In this document: positions 16,864 to 25,916 of the stretch, one piece after another
How the letters are laid out: every line of letters begins with the position of its first letter
Numbering within the stretch: position 1 is the stretch's first letter
Source of the DNA: Streptomyces sp. SID8352
GTDB lineage: Bacteria > Actinomycetota > Actinomycetes > Streptomycetales > Streptomycetaceae
Direction: 5' to 3'
NCBI RefSeq assembly: GCF_009862265.1
Contig: NZ_WWGX01000095.1
Span: 41,357 to 105,356, forward strand
Length of the DNA: 64,000 bases
Program-made: the position numbers and the translations under genes
The notes under the pieces: generated by a model
Seen by the model: only the letters and a program-made list of their open reading frames with translations
The model's database searches: none
Told to the model about the DNA's origin: nothing

Positions 16864-19800
16864 GTGAGCGGCGCCGGGAAGCCGCGCGGCGCCTCCGCCG
16901 CGGAGGACGCGGAGGACGCGGAGGTACCGCACCTCTGTCTGCTCGGAGCGGTCCAGGGCTGGCGCGGGGAGACCGAACTGGACCTCGGGTCCCCGCAACA
17001 GCGCGCGCTGCTGGCCGCGTTGGCGCTGCGGGCGCGCCGGATCGTCTCCGTCGACGAGCTGCTCGACGCGCTGTGGGAGGACCCTCCGGCCCGTGCCGCC
17101 ACAGTCGTCCGCACCTATGTCTCGCGGCTGCGGCGGGTGCTGGAGCCGGACCGGGCCCGCCCTGCGGTCCTGGTCTCGTCCGGCAGCGGCTACGTCCTGC
17201 GGCTGCCCGACCCGTCCCTGGACACCGAGGTGTTCGAGGAGCTGGTCGCGTCCGCGGGCCGGGCGCGCGCGGCGGGCGACACGGCCACCGCGGCCGGGCT
17301 GCTGAGGGAGGCGTGCGGGCTGTGGAGCGGCGAGCCGCTGGCCGGGCTGCCGGGGCCGTTCGCCCAGGCCCACCGGGCACGGCTCACCGAGCGGCGGCTG
17401 AACGCCGTCCGGGCGTGGCTGGAGGCGGAGTTGGAGACGGGCCGGCACGCCGAGGTGATCGGCGAGCTGACCATGTGGGTCAACCAGCATCCGTTGCTGG
17501 AGCCGATGCGGGAGCTGCTGATGCTGGCGCTGTACCGCAGCGGACGGCAGGCGGAGGCCCTGGGGGTGTTCGCCGACGCCCGCCGCGCTCTCCTGGAGCA
17601 GTTGGGCATCGACCCCGGGCCGCGGCTGCGCGAGCTGCACCAGGGAATCCTGCGGAACGATCCGGGACTGGCCGCGCCCTCGGCTCCGCCCGCCCCGGCC
17701 CCCGGCGCACCGGCCGGCTCCGTCCCGTTCCCGCCCGCGCAACTCCCCGCCGACATCGCCGACTACACCGGCCGGGAGGAACTGGTGGCGACGCTCCGCG
17801 CCGAACTGGTCCCGGACGGCCCGGCGATGCCGGTGGTGGGGATCTCCGGCATGGGCGGGGTGGGCAAGTCCACGCTCGCGGTCCATGTCGCCCACGTGGT
17901 GCGCGACCGGTTCCCCGACGGCCAGCTCCATGTGGACCTGCGGGGCGCCGGGCGCTTCCCCGCCGACCCGGGCGAGGTCCTGTCCGCCTTTCTCCGCGCG
18001 CTGGGCGTGGCCGACGCCGCGGTCCCCCGGGGCACGGCGGAGCGGGCGGCGCTGTTCCGGTCCCGGCTGGCGGGCCTGCGCGTCCTGATCCTGCTGGACG
18101 ACGCCCGCGATCCCGCCCAGGTCGGGCCGCTGCTGCCGGGCAACCGCTCGTGCGCGGTGCTGGTGACGAGCAGGGCGTGGCTGGCCGAGATGCCGATGTC
18201 ACGGCGGGTGGGCCTGGAGCCGCTGGCGGCGGAGGAGTCGGTGCGGCTGCTCGCGGCCATCGCCGGGGAACCGCGGGTGGCCGCCGAACCCGACGCGGCC
18301 CACCGGATGGCGGAGGCATGCGGGTTCCTGCCCCTGGCGGTACGGACCGCCGCGTCCCGCCTGGCGGCCCGCCCGAACTGGCGGCTGTCGCACATGGTGG
18401 AGCGGCTGGCCTCCGAGCGGCGGCGGCTGGCCGAGCTGGAGAGCGGCGAACTGGCCGTCGCCGCCTCGTTCCGGCTCAGCTACGACCAGCTCGACCGGGA
18501 GACCGCCCGGGCGTTCCGGCTGCTGTCGCTGCCCGACGGGCCGGGGGTGTCGTCGGCCGCCGCCGGGGTGCTGCTGGCGCTGCCGGAGGAGGAGGCCGAG
18601 CGGCTGGCCGAGTCGCTGGCCGATCTGGGGCTGCTGTCCTGTCCGTATCCGGGCCGCTACCAGTACCACGACCTACTGCGGCTGTTCGCCCGCCAGCTGG
18701 TCCGGGAGGAGGACGGCGCCGTCGCCGAGCGGGCCGCGGTCGAGCGGCTGCTGCGGCACTATCTGGTGACGGTGGCGAGCCTGTACCGGGTGGTCAGGCC
18801 CGGCTATCCGTTCGCCGATCTGGTCGCGCCGGAGGCCGCCGGGCCCGCCTTCGACGGGCCGGCCGAGGCGCTGCGCCGGCTGCGGGGGGAGATCACCACC
18901 GTCCTGGCCGTCGCCGGTCAGGCCGGCCGCGACCCCGACGGACCACTGGCCCTCGTCGCGGACCTGACGCTGGTGCTGATCCAGCTCATCGACCTGGGCA
19001 TGGCCGTGCCGGACCTGTGCGACCTGGCCGGGCGCGTCGCCGACGCCGCCCGCGCCGCCGCCCTGCCGCGCAGCGAGGCCCGCGCCCGCTACACCCTGCT
19101 GTGGGCCCTGCGGGAGATGCGGCGCACCCGGCGGGCCCGTACGGAGGCGGCCCGGGTGATCGCGCTGGGACGGCGGACCGGGCAGACCGCCCTGCTGCCC
19201 GGCGCGCTGATCGCCCTCGCGCTGACCGGCGTCGGCCACCACGCCGACGACGAGGTCGCGGCCTGGTGCGACGAGGCCCTCGACCGCGCCGCCGGGCTGG
19301 GGAACCGGTCCTCCCACGCCTTCGTCGAGGGCATGGCGGCCCTGGCCGACGTGGACCTCGGACGGTACGGGTCGGCGCGGAGCCGGGCCGAACGGGCTCT
19401 GGCGGCCTTCCGTGAGCTGGGGGACTTCGTGGGCCAGGTCCACATGCTCTACGCCCGCGCGACGGCGCTGCACGGACTGGGCGAGTTCGACGCGGCCTGC
19501 GAGGACTACCGCTCCTGCCTCGCCGCCCTGCGCGCGCTCGGATCCCGGGACCGGATGCCCGGCGTGCTGGTGGGCCTGGCGGAGTCCTGCCGGGCCGCCG
19601 GGCATCCGGCGCGGGCGCAGGAGGCGGCCGAGGAGGCGCTGGTGATCGCCGAGCGGGTGGGGCTGGAGCACCGCAGGGCCAACGCGCTGGCGGCCCTCGG
19701 CCACGCCCTGTGCGACCTCGGGCAGCACGACCGGGGCCGGGCCTGCCTGGCGGAGGCCGGGACGGCGTTCGCACGGCTCGCGGCCTCGACGGAGGGGTGA
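16864..19800 (+). CDS. AfsR/SARP family transcriptional regulator with NB-ARC ATPase and TPR domains
   Basis: About 978 residues in the AfsR order. First comes an OmpR-type winged helix (about 20-95: LGSPQQRALLAALALRAR, then VRTYVSRLRRVLEP). A bacterial transcription-activation domain follows (about 100-250: EPMRELLMLALYRSGRQAEA). Then an NB-ARC ATPase has the P-loop GMGGVGKST (about 330) and Walker B LILLDDARD, followed by a winged-helix insert and C-terminal TPRs. Such proteins activate antibiotic or developmental genes at direct repeats near -35. The start is uncertain: GTG 16864 precedes the conserved part by about 20 residues, and GTG 16735 would add a low-complexity extension. Its closest regulated genes could be the PhyH pair. 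Confidence 0.9.
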   Translation: MSGAGKPRGASAAEDAEDAEVPHLCLLGAVQGWRGETELDLGSPQQRALLAALALRARRIVSVDELLDALWEDPPARAATVVRTYVSRLRRVLEPDRARPAVLVSSGSGYVLRLPDPSLDTEVFEELVASAGRARAAGDTATAAGLLREACGLWSGEPLAGLPGPFAQAHRARLTERRLNAVRAWLEAELETGRHAEVIGELTMWVNQHPLLEPMRELLMLALYRSGRQAEALGVFADARRALLEQLGIDPGPRLRELHQGILRNDPGLAAPSAPPAPAPGAPAGSVPFPPAQLPADIADYTGREELVATLRAELVPDGPAMPVVGISGMGGVGKSTLAVHVAHVVRDRFPDGQLHVDLRGAGRFPADPGEVLSAFLRALGVADAAVPRGTAERAALFRSRLAGLRVLILLDDARDPAQVGPLLPGNRSCAVLVTSRAWLAEMPMSRRVGLEPLAAEESVRLLAAIAGEPRVAAEPDAAHRMAEACGFLPLAVRTAASRLAARPNWRLSHMVERLASERRRLAELESGELAVAASFRLSYDQLDRETARAFRLLSLPDGPGVSSAAAGVLLALPEEEAERLAESLADLGLLSCPYPGRYQYHDLLRLFARQLVREEDGAVAERAAVERLLRHYLVTVASLYRVVRPGYPFADLVAPEAAGPAFDGPAEALRRLRGEITTVLAVAGQAGRDPDGPLALVADLTLVLIQLIDLGMAVPDLCDLAGRVADAARAAALPRSEARARYTLLWALREMRRTRRARTEAARVIALGRRTGQTALLPGALIALALTGVGHHADDEVAAWCDEALDRAAGLGNRSSHAFVEGMAALADVDLGRYGSARSRAERALAAFRELGDFVGQVHMLYARATALHGLGEFDAACEDYRSCLAALRALGSRDRMPGVLVGLAESCRAAGHPARAQEAAEEALVIAERVGLEHRRANALAALGHALCDLGQHDRGRACLAEAGTAFARLAASTEG

Positions 19801-20115
19801 CGGCGGGAGCGGGGCCCGGCGGCCGGGCCCGGGCAGCGCCGGGGGCGGGGCCACGGGGGTGGGGCATGGGCGGGAACCGGGGGATCCGGGTGTCCCGGGC
19901 GCCCCGGGGTGCCCCCGATCCGGAGTGTCACGGGCGACCGAGAGGCTGGGTGTCCGGAGCCCTGGGGGTTCCGGGAGCCGTCCGGTGTGCCCGGAGCGGC
20001 CGGGCGGCGGCCCGGACGCCGTCATCCACAGTGAGCGGCCCCCTCCGGTCGGACGAGCGCCCCGTCGGCCGGAACGGGACGACCCCGCCCGTCGCCGTCG
20101 CTGTCGCCATGCCGC
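19801..20115. other. Intergenic, G-rich
   Basis: No gene is seen. It contains G-runs and one GCGGGAACCGGGGG copy near 19870. It leads directly into the pentanucleotide array. Confidence 0.5.
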
Positions 20116-20230
20116 GCACCGCACCGCACCGCACCCCACCCCACCCCACCCCACCGCACCGCACCGCACCGCACCGCACCGCACCGCACCGCACCGCACC
20201 GCACCGCACCGCACCGCACCGCACCGCACC
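20116..20230. repeat. Pentanucleotide microsatellite (GCACC)n, 23 units
   Basis: 23 uninterrupted 5-bp units: four GCACC, four variant CCACC, then fifteen GCACC. The array ends 290 bp upstream of the STAND/TPR gene start. All frames stay open through it and would encode HRTAP repeats, which are not considered coding. Confidence 0.97.
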
Positions 20231-20520
20231 AACGGAACCGTTCGGCGAGCGCCTCCTCAACACCCGTTTTCAGTCGGGCGACTTGGACCGCACCCGCCTC
20301 CCTCCCACCCCACCGGCACCGACTCCCCCGCCAACACGCCCCCTCCCCCGCCACCATGGCCCGAATTCGACCCCACGGTCCCGCGGACGGCGCACCGTTG
20401 CCGCGAGCCTCTCCCCAGAGCATTCACGCCGTGCGGGACTTGACCGCGTCCGTGCCGGGGAAGTACCGGAATGGGCCCGGGTGGACCCACCCGGGAGCGA
20501 GCCGCCGGAGGGGGAGCGGG

Positions 20521-23500
20521 ATGCGGGACAGTCACCGGACGGAGGCCGAACGGCTGCTGGCGCGGGCCGTCGAGGAGGAGGTGCGGCGCTCGGGGGGACG
20601 CGTCGACGGCACGGTGCTGCTGTCCCGGGCGCGCGGGGCGCTGGACGCGATGGCCGTCGCGGCGGAGGAGGAGTACGCGCTCTACACCCGTGCCCTGGAC
20701 GAGGCCGCGGCCGGACAGGTGTCGTTCGGCCGGCGCTACGCCCGGGAGGGCGCCGGGACGCCCCTGCTGGTCGCCGCCGTGGCCGCCGTCGCGGCGGTGG
20801 TGGCCGACCTGGTCCTCGACACCGGTACCGGCACGGCGGTGGGCGCGGGGGTCGCCGTGGGCCTGGCCGGGGCGGCGACCACGGTGGTGAAGGTGGTCGG
20901 TTCGCATCTGCCCGCCGCCCACCACCGCGCCGGGGCGGCGGGCCAGCCGGGCGGGCCCGAGCAGTTGCGGCTGCAGTGGCTGACGGCCCTGGAGGTACGC
21001 GGCATCCGGCCCTTCCTGGACCAGCAGCAGATCCTGGCCGCGTCCACCGGACCGGCAGGGCCGGGGCCGAGGCTGCGGGGCGCGGACAAGAGCGCGGCGG
21101 CGCTGGGGCGCAGTGTGCTGGAGCAGTCCTTCGCCCAGCTTCCCGAGCCGGAGGGGGTCCTCGCGGGGCGGCGCGCGGAGATGGAGCGGCTGCGGCAGTG
21201 GGTGCGGACCGCCCGCGCGAGCACGGAGACCCGGCCCACGGTGGTCGTCCTGCACGGACCGCCGGGCAGTGGGCGCACCACCCTCGCCGTGCGCGCCGCC
21301 CATGAACTGCGGGACCACTTCCGGGGCGCCTGCGTGGTCGACCTGCGCGGCTCCACCGCCGGGGCCGCCGCCCTGGCCTGGCCACCGGACGGAGCCGGGG
21401 GCACGGGGAGTGCCGGAGGCGCGGGAGGAGCCGTGGCCGCGGCGGGACCCGGAGCCGGTCGTGCGGCGGAGGCCGCGATCAGTACCGGAGCCGGGGGCGC
21501 CACGGGTCCCGCGGGCGGCCCGGCGGAGGCCGGAGGCGTGCGGGCGCCGGGAGGCCGGGGCGGCACCGGCGGCCCGGCGGCCACGGGTGCTCCCGCCGGG
21601 GCCGGGGGCCCGGCGACGGCCGGACGGCCCGCGGCCACCGGCGACGACGCCACCCTCGGCGGCGGGGTGCCGCTGAGCACCCGGGAGGCCCTGCTCCATC
21701 TCCTGAACCGCCTCGGCGCCCCCCGCGAACAGCTCCTGTTCCGGGAACGCTCCTCGGCGGACCAGCAGGTCAAACGGCTGAGCGAGCTGTACCACCGGCA
21801 TCTGACGGGCGTCCCCGTCACCATCGTCCTGGACGACGCCCGCGATCCCGCCCAGGTGCGAGCCCTGGTGCCGGAACGCTCCGACAGCCTCGTCCTGGTC
21901 ACCGCGCGCGAGCCCCTGCACCTTCCGGCCGATCTGCCCGCGCGGGTGCACCAGCTCGCCGTCGGGCCGCTGGACACGGCGGGCGCGGAGGAACTGCTCG
22001 GCGCCGTCGCCCGGGACACGTCGGCGCCGTACGACGCCGAAGCCGCCGAGCGCATCCGGGAGTTGTGCGGTGGGCTGCCGCTGGCGCTGCGCGTCGCGGG
22101 CTCCTCGCTGGGTCCGCGCTCCCCCCGCGCCCTGGCCGCCGATCTCGGCGCCTACGGCCCGGTCGGGCCGGTGGAGCGCGCCCTCTGGCTGCGCTACACC
22201 GACCAGGACGAGCCCGCCCGCCGCCTGCTGCGCCGGCTGGCCCTGGCCGGGCGCGCCTCCCTGGGCGCCGCTGCCGCCGCCGCGCTGCTCGGCACGGACG
22301 AGGCCGAGGCGGCCCGGCGGCTGGCCGACCTGGCCGGGGCCGGGCTCATCACCCATGTGCGCGGCAGCCGCTACCGGCTGCACGACGTGGTGCGCGCCTT
22401 CGCACGGGCCCGCCTCGCCGACGAGGAGGAACCGGCCGCGCGGACGGCCGCCCAGGAGCGGCTGATCACCAACTACGCGGAGTTGGCCGACTCGGTCCTG
22501 CGGCTGGTCGACGGCAACATGTCCACCCGCTCCGACCGGTTCGGGCAGTACGGTTTCACCTCCCTGGACGAGGCGCTGCGCTGGCTGGACGACGAGTCGA
22601 GCTTCATCACGGCGGCCCTGCGCCACACCGAGGGCGTCGACCAGCGCGCGGTCCTCAACCTGCTGGGGGCGCTGTGCGACTACTGCCTGCTGCGCGGCGA
22701 CCTGTACCGGCTCGGGGAGATCAGTGAGCTGGCCCAGTCGGTGGACCAGGGGCTGCTGGTGCGATCGGTGCAGTGGCGGACCGGCATCGCGGCCCGTCAG
22801 CTCGGCGAACTGGACCGGGCCCGCACGACCCTCGCCTCCGTCGTCGACCTCTACCGGGAGGCCCATCACGACGCGGGCGTGGCGCGCGCCCTGTGCTCGC
22901 TGGGCATCACCCTGCACCACCAGGGCAATCTGGCCGAGGCGGCGGCCAAGCTGCTGGAGGCGCTGGACCTCCAGGCGGCGCCGGAGCTGGCCACCGACCG
23001 GGCGTGGACGCTGCACGCCCTGGCGGCGGTGGAGCGGGACCGGGCGCGGCTGGCACGGGCCTGGGAACTGCTCGACGAGTCGCTGGCGCTGCACCGCGCC
23101 GGTGGGTCGGTGCACGGCCAGGCGTGGGCCCACTACCAGCGGGGCCAGCTCAGGCTGCGGATGGGCGACGTACCGGGGGCGCGGTCGGATCTGCGGGCCG
23201 CCCTGGAGCTGTACGGCCGCACCCAGGACCGGCGCGGCGAGGCGTGGGCGCTGACCCAGCTGGCGCGGGCCCGGCTGGTCGAGGGCGACGCCCCGGAGGC
23301 CGTCGGGGAGCTGACCGGCGCGGCGGCCCGGCACCGGGACAACGAGGACGCGCGGGGCGAGGCGTGGAGCCTGTACTACCTGGGCCAGGCCCTGGAGGAG
23401 CGCGGCGACACCGACCGGGCGGTGCGCGAGCTGGAGCGCTCGCGCACCATGTTCTCCCGGATGCGCGACGGGTACGGCCTGGCCTGCGCCCGGCACCATT

Positions 23501-24021
23501 CGGCGCGGGTCACCAGGGACCAGCGGGCGGCCCTGACGGGATCGCTGCGCAACTCGGGCTTCGCCCGGCAGCTCCTGGTCGACGCGCGCGCCGACTTCCA
23601 GCGCATCGGCGTCACCCACGGCGAGGCGTGGACCTGCCTGGAGCTGGCGGTGGTGGACGCGGGCAACGCCCGTACGCCGCAGGCGCTGGCGCTGTGCGAG
23701 GAGGCGGCGGCCCTGTTCGCGGCGTACGGCGACCGGCGCGGGGAGGACTGGGCCCGCTTCCTGCGCTGCACGCTGCTGCCGTACGCGGCACCGGGCGGGG
23801 TGGAGGTCGGCGCGGCCGTGGCGCAGGAGGAGCTGGCGCAGTTGGCGCGCGCCGCGCACCCGGCCCGGGACCCGAAGCTGGACGGCTTCCTCGGCACCTA
23901 CGGGCTGCTGTTGGAGCGGGGGGTGCGACTGGAGGCGGGCTGGCAGGCGTGGCGCCTCGGCATGACCCCTGACCGGCAAGCGCGGGAGGTGATGGGCGTC
24001 CCGGGGCCGTCCCGGGAGTGA
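20521..24021 (+). CDS. Membrane-linked STAND-type P-loop ATPase with TPR repeats
   Basis: 1166 residues. Residues 1-75 are helical; about 80-120 form two hydrophobic helices (AAVAAVAAVVADLV and AVGAGVAVGLAGAA). An NB-ARC-like ATPase begins at about 240 with Walker A GPPGSGRTT, where Arg replaces the usual Lys. Walker B is VTIVLDDARDPAQV. Between them residues 287-381 are a Gly/Ala low-complexity insert. From about 470 there is a winged-helix-like module (RRLADLAGAGLITHVRGSRY). From about 727 to the end there are at least seven TPRs. No DNA-binding domain is present, so it is a signalling or scaffold STAND protein rather than a SARP. ATG 20521 follows GGAGGGGGAG. Confidence 0.85.
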   Translation: MRDSHRTEAERLLARAVEEEVRRSGGRVDGTVLLSRARGALDAMAVAAEEEYALYTRALDEAAAGQVSFGRRYAREGAGTPLLVAAVAAVAAVVADLVLDTGTGTAVGAGVAVGLAGAATTVVKVVGSHLPAAHHRAGAAGQPGGPEQLRLQWLTALEVRGIRPFLDQQQILAASTGPAGPGPRLRGADKSAAALGRSVLEQSFAQLPEPEGVLAGRRAEMERLRQWVRTARASTETRPTVVVLHGPPGSGRTTLAVRAAHELRDHFRGACVVDLRGSTAGAAALAWPPDGAGGTGSAGGAGGAVAAAGPGAGRAAEAAISTGAGGATGPAGGPAEAGGVRAPGGRGGTGGPAATGAPAGAGGPATAGRPAATGDDATLGGGVPLSTREALLHLLNRLGAPREQLLFRERSSADQQVKRLSELYHRHLTGVPVTIVLDDARDPAQVRALVPERSDSLVLVTAREPLHLPADLPARVHQLAVGPLDTAGAEELLGAVARDTSAPYDAEAAERIRELCGGLPLALRVAGSSLGPRSPRALAADLGAYGPVGPVERALWLRYTDQDEPARRLLRRLALAGRASLGAAAAAALLGTDEAEAARRLADLAGAGLITHVRGSRYRLHDVVRAFARARLADEEEPAARTAAQERLITNYAELADSVLRLVDGNMSTRSDRFGQYGFTSLDEALRWLDDESSFITAALRHTEGVDQRAVLNLLGALCDYCLLRGDLYRLGEISELAQSVDQGLLVRSVQWRTGIAARQLGELDRARTTLASVVDLYREAHHDAGVARALCSLGITLHHQGNLAEAAAKLLEALDLQAAPELATDRAWTLHALAAVERDRARLARAWELLDESLALHRAGGSVHGQAWAHYQRGQLRLRMGDVPGARSDLRAALELYGRTQDRRGEAWALTQLARARLVEGDAPEAVGELTGAAARHRDNEDARGEAWSLYYLGQALEERGDTDRAVRELERSRTMFSRMRDGYGLACARHHSARVTRDQRAALTGSLRNSGFARQLLVDARADFQRIGVTHGEAWTCLELAVVDAGNARTPQALALCEEAAALFAAYGDRRGEDWARFLRCTLLPYAAPGGVEVGAAVAQEELAQLARAAHPARDPKLDGFLGTYGLLLERGVRLEAGWQAWRLGMTPDRQAREVMGVPGPSRE

Positions 24022-24064
24022 CACCCCCGATGAAGCCGCGTTGGCGCCCCTGGGCCTCGTCGGA

Positions 24065-24190
24065 GCGGCCGGGACGGAGAACGGCCGGGGGCGGGGGGGG
24101 GACGGCCGGGGGCGGAGAACGGCCGGGGGCGGGGGGACGGCCGGGGGCGGAGAACGGCCAGGGACGGAGAACGGCCGGGAGCGGACGGAG
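24065..24190. repeat. G-rich tandem repeats (ACGGCCGGGGGCGG type)
   Basis: Imperfect units around GACGGCCGGGGGCGGAGAAC recur about seven times just downstream of the STAND gene. The variants are GGAGAACGGCC and GGGGGACGGCC. G-runs of 5 to 9 could form quadruplexes. No gene is present. Confidence 0.8.
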
Positions 24191-24305
24191 ACCGCGGGGT
24201 CACCCGGCAGGCGGGTGGCGATGGCGACGCGGAGGCTGGCGGCGGCCCGCGAGAGTGCCCCGGACCACGGCGGGGGATCGCGGCGGCCCGGACCACGGCA
24301 GGACC

Positions 24306-24475
24306 GGTCGCGGTGGCCCCGGACCGCACCGGGACGGTTCGCGGTCCCACGGACCACGGCGGACGGTTCGCGGTCCCACGGACCACGGCGGACGGTTCGC
24401 GGCCCCACGGACCACGAACGACGGTTCACGGCCCCACGGACCACGAACGACGGTTCACGGCGGCCGGCCCCGGCG
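24306..24475. repeat. 29-bp minisatellite
   Basis: The word GGTTC begins at 24336, 24365, 24394, 24423 and 24452, an exact 29-bp period over four full units plus part of a fifth. A diverged copy precedes it at about 24306. Each unit contains GGTCCCACGGACC or GGCCCCACGGACC, which can form a short hairpin. There are no spacers, so it is not a CRISPR array. Confidence 0.93.
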
Positions 24476-24563
24476 CGGGCGGAAGGCCGTGGCGCCGCCC
24501 CATCACAGTGGGACGGCGGCGCTGTCGTCAGCCCCGCCATGACCCGGCCGCGCCACGGCAGGA

Positions 24564-24600
24564 GGAGCCGCGGTACCGCGCCCGGCGGTACCGCGGCTCC
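24564..24600 (-). terminator. Terminator of the mca operon
   Basis: A perfect 16-bp stem (24564-24579 with 24585-24600) and 5-nt loop lie 26 bp beyond the stop of the small membrane gene. Confidence 0.8.
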
Positions 24601-24625
24601 CCGTGCACGCTCCGGTGCGCCGGGG

Positions 24626-24874
24626 TCAGCCCTGCCCGGGCTCGGACCCTCCGGCGCCCTTGCCCGCGGCACCGGCGGCCTCGGCCTCCGGGTCCGGGCT
24701 CTCCTTGAAGTCGACCCTGCCCATGTGCCGCCCCATGGACTTCATCAGCCCCCACACGGCGAGGGCCATCACGGCGAAGACGATGAACCCGAGGACACCG
24801 GGCGTGACCTTGTCCTTGTCGTACTCGGCGAGAGTGACCAGGTGCGTGACTGCCAGGCTTGCGCTTGCGCTCAT
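24626..24874 (-). CDS. Small single-helix membrane protein downstream of mca
   Basis: 82 residues. One strong helix (PGVLGFIVFAVMALAVWGLM) is followed by a cytoplasmic-looking tail with RHMGRVDFKE and a Gly/Ala end. ATG 24874 begins one base after the mca stop (24876-24878), so it is co-transcribed and probably coupled. An in-frame ATG at 24883 would overlap mca. A similar small membrane gene follows mca in other Streptomyces as far as I recall; the function is unknown. Confidence 0.8.
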   Translation of the reverse strand: MSASASLAVTHLVTLAEYDKDKVTPGVLGFIVFAVMALAVWGLMKSMGRHMGRVDFKESPDPEAEAAGAAGKGAGGSEPGQG

Positions 24875-24875
24875 G

Positions 24876-25757
24876 TCAGGCATTGTCCCGGATGCCCGCG
24901 AAGAGGTCGTCCTCGGGGAGGGAGGTGTCCACGAGGGACTTCGCCAGCTCGTACTCCTCGGTGGGCCAGACCTCCTTCTGGACCTGCATCGGCACCCGGA
25001 ACCAGCCACCGTCGGGGTCGATCTGAGTGGCGTGCGCGATCAGCGCCCGGTCGCGGATCTCGAAGAAGTCGGCGCAGGGCACGTGCGTGGTGAGCGTGCG
25101 CTCCTTGCCCTCGGACTCCGCCCAGCGCTTGAGCCAGTCCCCGTACGGCGACTCCAGCCCGCGCTCCAGCAGCGCGTTGTGCAGCGCCTCGGTGCGGGAG
25201 CGGTTGAAGCCCTGGTTGTAGTACACCTTCAGCGGCTGGTGGGCGGCACCGTACTCGCTCTCCGGGTACTTCTCGGTGTCGGCCGCGCCCTCGAAGGCCA
25301 CCATCGTGATCTTGTGGGTCATGATGTGGTCGGGGTGCGGGTACCCGCCGTTCTCGTCATAGGTGGTGATCACCTGGGGCCGGAAGGCGCGGATCTTCCG
25401 CACCAGCTCCCCGGCTGCCTTGTCGACGTCCTCCAGGGCGAAGCAGCCCTCGGGGAGCGGCGGCAGCGGGTCGCCCTCGGGGAGACCGGAGTCGACGAAG
25501 CCCAGCCACTCCTGCTTCACGCCGAGGATCTCGCGGGCCTCGTCCATCTCCTTGCGGCGCACCTCGTGGATGTTCTCCTCGACGTACTTGTCGCCCTGGA
25601 GCTTGGGGTTGAGGATGGAGCCGCGCTCCCCGCCCGTGCAGGTCACCACCAGCACGTCCACCCCTTCGGACACGTACTTGGCCATGGTGGCCGCGCCCTT
25701 GCTCGACTCGTCGTCGGGGTGGGCGTGGACGGCCATCAGTCGCAGCTGGTCAGTCAA
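24876..25757 (-). CDS. mca: Mycothiol S-conjugate amidase
   Basis: 293 residues, full length. Mca cleaves mycothiol S-conjugates to a mercapturic acid plus GlcN-Ins, completing detoxification of electrophiles in actinobacteria. The LmbE/PIG-L zinc motifs are AHPDDE (residues 12-17) and HPDH (141-144). TTCTGGERGSI-type spacing (VVTCTGGERGSI) and a long C-terminal half are typical of Mca rather than the deacetylase MshB. The start is TTG behind GAGGATGAG. It is divergent from the DUF4307 gene. Confidence 0.95.
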   Translation of the reverse strand: MTDQLRLMAVHAHPDDESSKGAATMAKYVSEGVDVLVVTCTGGERGSILNPKLQGDKYVEENIHEVRRKEMDEAREILGVKQEWLGFVDSGLPEGDPLPPLPEGCFALEDVDKAAGELVRKIRAFRPQVITTYDENGGYPHPDHIMTHKITMVAFEGAADTEKYPESEYGAAHQPLKVYYNQGFNRSRTEALHNALLERGLESPYGDWLKRWAESEGKERTLTTHVPCADFFEIRDRALIAHATQIDPDGGWFRVPMQVQKEVWPTEEYELAKSLVDTSLPEDDLFAGIRDNA

Positions 25758-25812
25758 GACTCATCCTCAAGTCAGTCGGCGCCCTGTGTGCGGCGACGCG
25801 GTCACAGGCTTC

Positions 25813-25818
25813 TATAGT
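25813..25818 (+). promoter_or_regulatory. Candidate -10 box upstream of the DUF4307 gene
   Basis: TATAGT lies in the divergent region between mca and the DUF4307 gene, about 100 bp before that gene's start. No good -35 box is seen at 17 bp. Confidence 0.4.
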
Positions 25819-25916
25819 GACCGAATCGGGGGGCGAGAAATTCCGGAGCGGGTGGTACCCCGGGCCGGGGCCCAGCCCGGGACGGCTTCCGTCCCGCTCC
25901 TGCCGAGAGGACGACC

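Noticed and set aside
20103..20443. Open frames translating the pentanucleotide array as HRTAP repeats
   Set aside because: All frames stay open through a 5-bp repeat by construction; no start with ribosome site and no homology-like ends.
24306..24475. CRISPR array
   Set aside because: Units are directly adjacent with no unique spacers; a minisatellite explains it.
20257..24672. 1471-codon minus-strand frame opposite the STAND gene
   Set aside because: Low-complexity antisense shadow; no domain, and the opposite strand has clear ATPase and TPR motifs.
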